Positions 17,095-22,919 of a stretch of DNA of 50,133 nucleotides are shown in pieces. Source of the stretch: Candidatus Yanofskyibacteriota bacterium (GTDB lineage: Bacteria > Patescibacteriota > Minisyncoccia > JACQLN01); the NCBI GenBank assembly GCA_943359335.1, contig CALRHC010000006.1, positions 1 through 50,133 of the forward strand, written 5' to 3'. The translations under genes and the position numbers were made by a program. Positions within the stretch are counted from its first letter, which is position 1. Each line of letters begins with the position of its first letter. The notes beneath the pieces were generated by a model that was given only the letters and a program-made list of their open reading frames with translations, had not been told where the DNA came from and made no database searches.

Positions 17095-17150
17095 TAGCTA
17101 GCTTCATTAGTTTTAAAATACTAACGAAGCTAAAGAAGCTAAAAGCTAAC
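17095..17150. repeat. AGCTT-type low-complexity inverted repeat
   Basis: TAGCTAGCTTCATTAG on the left and CTAACGAAGCTAAAGAAGC on the right, between rpsU and yqeY. Confidence 0.75.
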
Positions 17151-17155
17151 CAGGC

Positions 17156-17611
17156 ATGAACCCTTTAAAAGAACAAATAAATTCTGATCTTAAGGATGCT
17201 CTAAAATCGGGCGATACTTTTCGCCGTTCGCTTTTGGGTATGCTTAAATCGGCTATTCAAAACAAAGAAATAGAGAAAAAAAAGAAAGAGGAGGGTTTAA
17301 CAGAAGCCGAGACACAAGAAGTTATTCGCTCGGAAGTTAAAAAAAGATTAGATTCAGCTTCTACGTTTAGAACATTTGGTGATAACGATAGGGCTGACGC
17401 CGAAGAATCTGAAGCTAATGTTTTAAAAAAATATTTACCACCGGAAGCTAGCGATGAGGATATTAAAAAAGCTGTAGAAAAATCTATTAATGAAACTGGT
17501 TCTAAATCTAAAAAAGATTTTGGGAAAATAATGGGTTTAACTGTTAAAGAGTTGGGTGGACGAGCTGATGGTAATAGAATAAAACAAATGTTGGAGCCAA
17601 TGTTAGAATAG
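17156..17611 (+). CDS. yqeY: YqeY/GatB C-terminal-like domain protein
   Basis: The 151-residue helical protein matches the stand-alone YqeY family: LKEQINSDLKDALKSGD, RRSLLGMLKSAIQNKEIEK, LPPEASDEDIKKAVEKSI and the C-terminal GRADGNRIKQMLEPML. Related domains in GatB/GatE contact tRNA in transamidation. The role of the stand-alone protein is not established. It is 5 bases from ybeY and often sits next to rpsU. Confidence 0.9.
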   Translation: MNPLKEQINSDLKDALKSGDTFRRSLLGMLKSAIQNKEIEKKKKEEGLTEAETQEVIRSEVKKRLDSASTFRTFGDNDRADAEESEANVLKKYLPPEASDEDIKKAVEKSINETGSKSKKDFGKIMGLTVKELGGRADGNRIKQMLEPMLE

Positions 17612-17616
17612 TTTTT

Positions 17617-18009
17617 ATGGAGAATAGTGTTAAATTTTCTTATTCTGGAATAGATAAAAATAAAATATTAAAAGCGGTAAATTCCTGTTTACCAAAAAAT
17701 AAGACCGTAGTAGATTACGGCCTTATTTTTGTTTCCAAAAAGAAAATGTTAGAACTTAATAAAAAATATCGTGGGAAAGATAAACCAACCAATGTTTTAA
17801 GTTTTGAAACGGGGGATGTTGTTATTTGCCCCGCAGTGGTGTCGGATGAAGCAAAAAGGTATGGTTTTACACAAAAAAAATGGATGACGCGCCTTATTGT
17901 TCATGGTATATTGCATTTAGTTGGATATGATCATGAAACTCCAAAAGAGGAAGAAGAGATGAAGAAGCTAGAGTTGAAAGCGGAGAAGAAGTTGGGTGTA
18001 AGTATATAA
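17617..18009 (+). CDS. ybeY: Endoribonuclease YbeY
   Basis: The 130-residue protein carries the zinc-binding motif HGILHLVGYDHE near the C-terminus and the KYRGKDKPTNVLSFE box. YbeY is a single-strand endoribonuclease used in 16S rRNA 3'-end maturation and ribosome quality control. The start is in the intergenic ATGG context just after yqeY, and the gene ends about 70 bases before ftsA. Confidence 0.95.
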   Translation: MENSVKFSYSGIDKNKILKAVNSCLPKNKTVVDYGLIFVSKKKMLELNKKYRGKDKPTNVLSFETGDVVICPAVVSDEAKRYGFTQKKWMTRLIVHGILHLVGYDHETPKEEEEMKKLELKAEKKLGVSI

Positions 18010-18087
18010 AATATTTTAGGTAAAACTAAAAAAGTTTTTACTTTTTTGTGTTTATTTTGTTATATTTTAAGTTTTTAATTTTTGGAA

Positions 18088-19320
18088 ATGGCACGAGAAC
18101 ATATTATTACCGCTTTAGATTTAGGTTCGCATAAAATTAGAATTGGCACTCTTTTGGTTGGCGAAGATTTAAAAGTTATTGGTTTTGGAGAAAGTTTGTC
18201 TAGAGGTATAAGGCGGGGGCAGATTATAGATTTAAAAGAAGCTGTAGAATCAATTAAGGAAGCGGTAGAAATAGCTTCTAAAAGTGGCAATGTAAAGATA
18301 ACTCGGTTATCGGTTGGGTTGAGTGGTCCACATTTTAAATTGGTGAATTCTCATGGTTCTATTGCTGTTTCTAGGGCCGATGGAGAAATTTCTGTAGACG
18401 ATGTTAATAGGGTTTTGGATTCTGCAAGAACAATCCCTTTGCCATCTAACAGAGAAATTATTCACACGATTCCGGTTTCATATACTATAGATGGAATAGA
18501 TAAAGCCAAAGATCCTATTGGTATGAAAGGTGTCCGATTAGAAGTTGATTCTATTTTGGTTTTGGGCTCTACACCTGTTTTAAGATCTGTAAGAAAAGCT
18601 ATTCATGATGCGGGGCTCGAATTAGAAAATATTGTTTATTCTCCTTTGGCTGTTAGTCGAGCGGTACTTACAAAAAAACAACGTGAACTAGGTGTGGCCG
18701 TGGTTGATATTGGTGTTGGCACAACGGGTGTTTCTATTTGGGAAGAATCCGAATTAAAACATGCAGGTGTTGTGCCTGTGGGTTCTGGTAGCATAACTAA
18801 CGATATGGCAGTTGGGCTTAAAGTGGCACACGAGGTTTCGGAAAGAATAAAATTAGAACATGCGTGCTGTATTTCTAGTAATGTTTCTAGAAGAGAACAA
18901 GTTATTTTAGCTGATTGGACCAATAACGATGCTGTTATACCAAAATGGGAATTAGCTAGAATTGTTGAGGCGCGGGTTAGCGAGATTTTTGAATTAATAA
19001 ACGATGAAATTAAAAAATCTGGTAAACCTAATTTGCCAGCTGGCGTGGTGCTTACGGGTGGTGGCGTAAAGATGAATGGTTTGATGGAGCTTGCTCGAAA
19101 AAAATTAAAACTTAATATAGAAATTGGACGCGCTCGAGAAATAAAAACAGACTTTAGCGAATTATTTAGCCCAGAAACTGCAACTCTTGCAGGAATTTTG
19201 CTTTACGAAAACGATAACGAATTAGTTAAAAAAGATAGACCAAAAACAACAATGGAATCTTTGCCAGGGAGTGGTTTGTGGCCGAAAATAAAGGAGTGGT
19301 TTTCGGAGCTTATACCTTAA
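18088..19320 (+). CDS. ftsA: Cell division protein FtsA
   Basis: The actin-fold protein of about 410 residues starts MAREHIITALDLGSHKIR (phosphate 1), with VAVVDIGVGTTGVSIWE (phosphate 2) and VVLTGGGVKMNGLMELA (adenosine motif). The C-terminus ends in a short amphipathic-like segment (LWPKIKEWFSELIP) suited to membrane attachment. It tethers FtsZ filaments to the membrane. I chose ATG 18088; a TTG six bases upstream is in frame. A TATATT box near 18061 could be its -10. A palindromic repeat follows its stop. Confidence 0.95.
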   Translation: MAREHIITALDLGSHKIRIGTLLVGEDLKVIGFGESLSRGIRRGQIIDLKEAVESIKEAVEIASKSGNVKITRLSVGLSGPHFKLVNSHGSIAVSRADGEISVDDVNRVLDSARTIPLPSNREIIHTIPVSYTIDGIDKAKDPIGMKGVRLEVDSILVLGSTPVLRSVRKAIHDAGLELENIVYSPLAVSRAVLTKKQRELGVAVVDIGVGTTGVSIWEESELKHAGVVPVGSGSITNDMAVGLKVAHEVSERIKLEHACCISSNVSRREQVILADWTNNDAVIPKWELARIVEARVSEIFELINDEIKKSGKPNLPAGVVLTGGGVKMNGLMELARKKLKLNIEIGRAREIKTDFSELFSPETATLAGILLYENDNELVKKDRPKTTMESLPGSGLWPKIKEWFSELIP

Positions 19321-19349
19321 TTCTTTTTGAATATCACTTTCGTTTTTTT

Positions 19350-19433
19350 AAGCAACACTTCTCGCAGACGACACGGAGTCCTCTCAATTATATATACCTT
19401 GTCATCTCCGTGATGCTGCGAGAAGCGTTGCTT
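19350..19433 (+). repeat. Palindromic element A, copy 4
   Basis: The 18-bp arms (19350-19367 and 19416-19433, AAGCAAC.../...GTTGCTT) have a single mismatch. The core, CGACACGGAGTCCTCTCAATT to GTCATCTCCGTGATGCT, is almost identical to copy 6 at 31597, but the arms are unrelated. TGGGTAAG follows. Located after ftsA. Confidence 0.85.
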
Positions 19434-19474
19434 GGGTAAGTAAGAAATCATTGAATTAATGTAGGGTAGTTTGG

Positions 19475-19503
19475 TTGACTGTAAATTTATATAGTGATTT
19501 AAT
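19475..19503 (+). promoter_or_regulatory. Promoter of the 19556 gene
   Basis: TTGACT (19475-19480), 17-base spacer, TTTAAT (19498-19503), about 50 bases before a gene with AAAGGAGG. Confidence 0.65.
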
Positions 19504-19555
19504 GAGCAAATCGTGATGGTTTCATCTTTATAATCTTACTCAAAAGGAGGTTTTT

Positions 19556-19780
19556 ATGAAAATGATGGGTTCTTTTAATCACGAAGAATTTGGCCGTTTT
19601 TTAAGGTGTCTTTTTGAAGTACTCTTGCCAAGAACTATGGAAATCACTTTATTCAAGTCAGATGATAAGAAGCATCCTATACGAGTGGTTCTTGAAGAAA
19701 AAGGAGAAACATCGTGTACTTGGGAGTTCTTACAGAACGGGGAACTTAAGCAGTGGAATGGTAGATTTTGCTTGATATAA
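19556..19780 (+). CDS. Small protein of unknown function between ftsA and ftsZ
   Basis: The 74-residue protein (MKMMGSFNHEEFGRFL...) is preceded by AAAGGAGG and its own promoter and followed by a terminator, so it is a monocistronic gene. The middle alternates hydrophobic residues as in beta strands (TMEITLFK, HPIRVVLEEKG, CTWEFLQNGE). No signal peptide or membrane helix is seen. I do not recognise the family. Its place between ftsA and ftsZ may be chance. Confidence 0.7.
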   Translation: MKMMGSFNHEEFGRFLRCLFEVLLPRTMEITLFKSDDKKHPIRVVLEEKGETSCTWEFLQNGELKQWNGRFCLI

Positions 19781-19787
19781 ATAGTCT

Positions 19788-19818
19788 ATACGCCAGACCG
19801 AGTCTGGCGTATTTTTTT
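19788..19818 (+). terminator. Intrinsic terminator
   Basis: CGCCAGAC (19791-19798), loop CGA, GTCTGGCG (19802-19809), then TATTTTTTT. Confidence 0.9.
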
Positions 19819-19894
19819 ATTTTATGTTATAAATTTTTGAGTACCTTATATCTCAATCTCACTTCAAATTCATAAAGCCAAGGGGAGGCTGGTT

Positions 19895-20263
19895 ATGAGT
19901 TTTGAAGAAAGAAGACAGAATGTATCTATGGATTTGGAATCTTCCACGCTTCTTAGAATCTTAAAACGAGGCGATAAGTTTGATCCTTACGAGGAAATGC
20001 AAAAACTACCAAGCCTTATCGCTGTAGTTGTTTTTGATTCTGCAACAGGACGGATTTCGGTTTACTCCGGATGTATCTTCCTTTTTAGAAGACGAAGACT
20101 TCTTGACGAAAAGGAGTTTGAAGTTTCTGAAGATGAAAGTTTCTTGATATCTTGCCTTTCTAAGGCATTTTCTATAAATGATGCTATAGGGGTTTACCGA
20201 TATATAAACGATCTTCTTTTTGTTAGAAAAAGGGTCCCAAAATTTGTTCCTAGTTTGAATTAG
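19895..20263 (+). CDS. Small protein of unknown function upstream of ftsZ
   Basis: The 122-residue protein begins MSFEERRQNVSMDLESS with AGGGGAGG upstream, and a terminator follows. It has a hydrophobic strand-like region (LIAVVVFDSATGRISVYSG), a basic patch FRRRRLL, and a helical C-terminal half. No known motif is recognised. It lies alone between the 19556 gene and ftsZ, each with its own terminator. Confidence 0.7.
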   Translation: MSFEERRQNVSMDLESSTLLRILKRGDKFDPYEEMQKLPSLIAVVVFDSATGRISVYSGCIFLFRRRRLLDEKEFEVSEDESFLISCLSKAFSINDAIGVYRYINDLLFVRKRVPKFVPSLN

Positions 20264-20270
20264 TTGTGCG

Positions 20271-20298
20271 CGCTCCGTTATTATGCGGAGCGTTTTTT
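20271..20298 (+). terminator. Intrinsic terminator before ftsZ
   Basis: CGCTCCG (20271-20277), 8-base loop, CGGAGCG (20286-20292), then TTTTTT. Confidence 0.85.
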
Positions 20299-20401
20299 AT
20301 TAAGCACTATTGCTCTTTTATGAAAGGGCGGTATAATCCTATCAATTAGATTTAATAATATTTTTATAAATTAGAACTTAGAGTTTAGATTTTTTCAAGG
20401 C

Positions 20402-21583
20402 ATGCCTCAAGTTAAACCCGATGTAGAAACTTTTGCCAGAATAAGAGTTGTTGGTGTTGGTGGTTCTGGCGGCTCGGCTATTCATAGAATGATGGCGAGC
20501 AGAATTCAAGGTGTAGATTTTGTGGCGGTTAATACTGATGCGCAAGCGCTTCACCATTGTTTGGCACCTAGAAAAATTCATATCGGCAAAACCACAACCC
20601 GTGGTTTGGGTGCAGGCATGAATCCAGATATTGGCAGGCAAGCTGCCGAAGAAAGCAGAGAAGAAATAGAAGAATCTATTCGAGGTTCCGATATGGTTTT
20701 TATAACTTGTGGTATGGGTGGTGGAACTGGAACTGGTGCGGCACCTATAGTTGCCGAGGCCGCTAAGGAATCAGGAGCTTTAACTGTGGCTGTTGTTACT
20801 CGACCATTTTCTTTTGAAGGCTTACAAAGAAACAGAATTGCCGAATCCGGCATAGAAGAATTAAAAGAAAGAGTAGACACTATAATTGTTATTCCTAACG
20901 ATAGATTGCTTACAATAATTGATCGCAAAACTTCGCTCATAAGTTCGTTCGAAATTGTGGATGATGTTTTGCGCCAAGCGGTTCAAGGTATTTCCGACCT
21001 TATAACTTTACCAGGTATTGTTAATGTCGACTTTGCGGATGTTAAGGCAATTATGAAAGACGCGGGTTCCGCTTTAATGGGCATAGGGCGCGCTACTGGC
21101 GACGACAGAGCACAGGAAGCGGCGAGAGCAGCTATCAATTCACCTTTGCTAGAAGTATCTATAAATGGGGCCAAAGGAGTCTTGTTTAATATTTCTGGTG
21201 GTGCCGATTTAAGTATGAGCGAAGTAAACGAAGCTGCTCAAATTATTACAGAATCCATAGATCGCGATGCTAAAGTAATTTTTGGAGCAGTTATAGATGA
21301 CAAACTTAAGAAAGGCGAAATTAAAGTTACAGTGGTAGCAACAGGTTTTAGTTCGGAAGTTTCCGAAGGAAAATCTTTGCTTAACAATACATCGTCTTTT
21401 CTTAAAGCAAGAGAATCTTATGCACCAAGAAGGGACGACAATAGTAACGAAGAAAGTATTGTTTTGAAAACTGCAAAACCACAAGGCAAAGCCTTCGAAG
21501 GCCAAGTTTCTTCGGTAAACGAAGAAGATGAAAACGACGACGAGTTTGTTGTGCCGGCTTTTATACGCAGAAAAATGAAATAG
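20402..21583 (+). CDS. ftsZ: Cell division protein FtsZ
   Basis: The 393-residue tubulin homologue has [15 protein letters not shown], the GTP-binding tubulin signature GGGTGTGA (106-113), RPFSFEG and [11 protein letters not shown] with the catalytic T7-type loop. A variable linker follows, and the C-terminus [11 protein letters not shown] resembles the conserved FtsA-binding tail (IPAFLRR type). It builds the division ring. A TATAAT at about 20331 gives it its own promoter, separate from ftsA. Confidence 0.97.
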   Translation: MPQVKPDVETFARIRVVGVGGSGGSAIHRMMASRIQGVDFVAVNTDAQALHHCLAPRKIHIGKTTTRGLGAGMNPDIGRQAAEESREEIEESIRGSDMVFITCGMGGGTGTGAAPIVAEAAKESGALTVAVVTRPFSFEGLQRNRIAESGIEELKERVDTIIVIPNDRLLTIIDRKTSLISSFEIVDDVLRQAVQGISDLITLPGIVNVDFADVKAIMKDAGSALMGIGRATGDDRAQEAARAAINSPLLEVSINGAKGVLFNISGGADLSMSEVNEAAQIITESIDRDAKVIFGAVIDDKLKKGEIKVTVVATGFSSEVSEGKSLLNNTSSFLKARESYAPRRDDNSNEESIVLKTAKPQGKAFEGQVSSVNEEDENDDEFVVPAFIRRKMK

Positions 21584-21621
21584 TACCTTTAACTTAAATC
21601 CCATAACAAGGAGAAGTGATC

Positions 21622-21855
21622 ATGGGTGTTAAGAAACAAGATGTCTTAGATGTTTTGGATACTCTGGGAGTCATAGCTTCTAAAAGGCATTGTTGGAATA
21701 TTGGGATGGGCGAAGTTCTTAGTGCTATTCAGGCCGATATAAAAAGTGGCCAATTGCAAGTATATAGGTTTAAAGGTGAGGGAGTTCCGGATGATTCCGA
21801 AGTGGAATTAGTGGTAACCGAAATAACCCACAGAGATCTTCCGTATGCACGTTAA
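21622..21855 (+). CDS. Small soluble protein of unknown function after ftsZ
   Basis: The 77-residue protein begins MGVKKQDVLDVLDTLGV; AAGGAG sits 8 bases before ATG 21622, which favours this over the GTG at 21616. It looks globular, with a helix, WNIGMGEVLSAI, and a strand-rich C-terminus (DSEVELVVTEITHRD). It is 38 bases after ftsZ and may be cotranscribed. It ends at the bidirectional terminator at 21864. No family recognised. Confidence 0.7.
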   Translation: MGVKKQDVLDVLDTLGVIASKRHCWNIGMGEVLSAIQADIKSGQLQVYRFKGEGVPDDSEVELVVTEITHRDLPYAR

Positions 21856-21863
21856 ATAAAATA

Positions 21864-21890
21864 CCCGCCCCGACATTGTCGGGGCGGGGT
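21864..21890. terminator. Bidirectional intrinsic terminator
   Basis: CCCGCCCCGAC (21864-21874), loop ATT, GTCGGGGCGGG (21878-21888). A-rich on the left and T-rich on the right, so it serves the ftsZ side and the convergent microprotein operon. Confidence 0.9.
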
Positions 21891-21895
21891 TTGTT

Positions 21896-22072
21896 TTATA
21901 TTCTTTTTCTTGTAACTTTGGTTGCGATATGGTCAATGATGTTTTCAAGATCCGATGCTGTTACAGACAATACTGCCAGTATTACACACCACGCATCTCG
22001 ATTGTAGCTGAAGATGATTGGACCCAGTGTTAGCCCAATTAATAGATACAAGATACGATCTTTTGTTATCAT
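21896..22072 (-). CDS. Microprotein with membrane helices, operon position 4
   Basis: The 58-residue frame starts MITKDRILYLLIGLTLGPII and has hydrophobic stretches at about 8-21 and 28-40, then a basic end (TKVTRKRI). Its ATG overlaps the previous gene's TGA as ATGA, which is typical of translational coupling. It ends at the terminator at 21864. Function unknown. Confidence 0.6.
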   Translation of the reverse strand: MITKDRILYLLIGLTLGPIIFSYNRDAWCVILAVLSVTASDLENIIDHIATKVTRKRI

Positions 22073-22215
22073 TCCGTACCTCCGTCGTATTCTAGTTCTG
22101 GTCCCGCGCTATTCATAATCCTAATTGTTTCGAGTATTTCAGTTTCAGGAATTGCCTCGATGCTTTTTATTACTTCGTCTAAATCCACGGGGCGATATTT
22201 TTTCTTTCTAGGCAT
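22069..22215 (-). CDS. Microprotein paralogue 2, operon position 3
   Basis: The 48-residue protein starts MPRKKKYRPVDLDEVIKSIE, with AAGGGATG upstream. Residues 7-25 (YRPVDLDEVIKSIEAIPE) parallel YRSIDLKKVLKALEEKPQ in the preceding gene, so the two look like tandem paralogues. It is predicted as helical, with a basic start and an acidic end. A longer start at 22257 reads through the stop region of the preceding gene and is unlikely. Function unknown. Confidence 0.65.
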   Translation of the reverse strand: MPRKKKYRPVDLDEVIKSIEAIPETEILETIRIMNSAGPELEYDGGTE

Positions 22216-22228
22216 GTTGCATCCCTTC

Positions 22229-22405
22229 TTAATATTCAGGATCCATATAATATCCAACGGGAGTATTCTCTAAAGCCTCCCTAAGACGATCAAATTCTTC
22301 CTGCGGTTTTTCTTCAAGCGCCTTTAGGACCTTTTTTAAATCGATAGAGCGGTAATGACCACCTAAGGTGTTTGCGTTACTTCGAGAAGACTTTTTTTCG
22401 GGCAT
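22229..22405 (-). CDS. Microprotein paralogue 1, operon position 2
   Basis: The 58-residue protein starts MPEKKSSRSNANTLGGHYRS and ends PVGYYMDPEY. TGGAGG lies 8 bases upstream, inside the end of the preceding gene. The segment YRSIDLKKVLKALEEKPQEE matches the next gene's YRPVDLDEVIKSIEAIPETE in 9-10 positions. Function unknown. Confidence 0.65.
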   Translation of the reverse strand: MPEKKSSRSNANTLGGHYRSIDLKKVLKALEEKPQEEFDRLREALENTPVGYYMDPEY

Positions 22406-22601
22406 ACGTAACCTCCAGTAAAAGTTGCATGTGATTTTTTACTGCTGTAAAAAATGTATGCATTGCTTTTTTCGGGTTGAAGCTCCATGCAGCGCATAAA
22501 CTCGGCAGGCCGCACAGCTTCACTAAAACAAAAAAGATGGCGTAACCTACAGCCAGCACTGAAGCGGCAAACCAGAAAAGAAGGTTATCTATTTTTTGCA
22601 T
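22377..22601 (-). CDS. Small membrane protein, operon position 1
   Basis: The 74-residue protein starts MQKIDNLLFWFAASVLAVGY, preceded by GAGGAGGG. It has one or two hydrophobic segments (about 7-29, then LCAAW) and a basic tail. Its 3' end overlaps the next gene by 29 bases. It is first in the four-gene operon with the promoter at 22646-22674. Function unknown. Confidence 0.6.
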   Translation of the reverse strand: MQKIDNLLFWFAASVLAVGYAIFFVLVKLCGLPSLCAAWSFNPKKAMHTFFTAVKNHMQLLLEVTYARKKVFSK

Positions 22602-22645
22602 AAGCCCTCCTCGCTTTTAATGTTTTTATTAAGGAACTTTATCAA

Positions 22646-22674
22646 ATTAAAGCAGTCTAAATTTTTCTTGTCAA
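22646..22674 (-). promoter_or_regulatory. Promoter of the microprotein operon
   Basis: On the minus strand TTGACA (22674-22669), 17-base spacer, TTTAAT (22651-22646), about 45 bases before the first ATG. Confidence 0.7.
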
Positions 22675-22698
22675 AACCGTCAAATTTTATGTCTTTTC

Positions 22699-22707
22699 TG
22701 TGGATAA
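22699..22707 (-). promoter_or_regulatory. DnaA box upstream of nrdJ
   Basis: TGTGGATAA is the exact complement of the DnaA consensus TTATCCACA. It lies between the divergent microprotein operon and nrdJ. I see only one box, so it is not an origin; DnaA control of ribonucleotide reductase is known in E. coli. Confidence 0.5.
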
Positions 22708-22802
22708 CAGGTCCTTTTTCTCTTTTAAAAGTTAAAGGTGTAAAATGAATTTAAGTAGTTTGAATTTATAAAAAAATGCGGTTCGGATTCTTTGCAATTA
22801 GT

Positions 22803-22919
22803 CCTTGAGTTTTGAAGCCTCTGGTAGTTTTGGTCGTCTGGAGACTTTTTAATTCAAGGTTTTTCCTTGAAAGCTGTGTTCTGGTTGCAGGTTAACGAAT
22901 CTCATAAAAAAATATGAGA
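22803..22919 (+). promoter_or_regulatory. nrdJ leader with alternative pairings
   Basis: CCTTGA (22803-22808) can pair with TCAAGG (22854-22859). The same TTCAAGG (22853-22859) also forms a tight hairpin with CCTTGAA (22865-22871). The two structures exclude each other. Further on, TCTCAT (22900-22905) pairs with ATGAGA (22914-22919), which holds the start codon. I do not see the conserved elements of a cobalamin riboswitch. Confidence 0.4.

Noticed and set aside
22699-22707. Replication origin near nrdJ.
   Set aside because: Only one DnaA box is seen, with no cluster or AT-rich unwinding region beside dnaA or dnaN.
22740-22913. Cobalamin riboswitch before nrdJ.
   Set aside because: The conserved B12-box and core elements are not recognisable, so only an unassigned structured leader is claimed.
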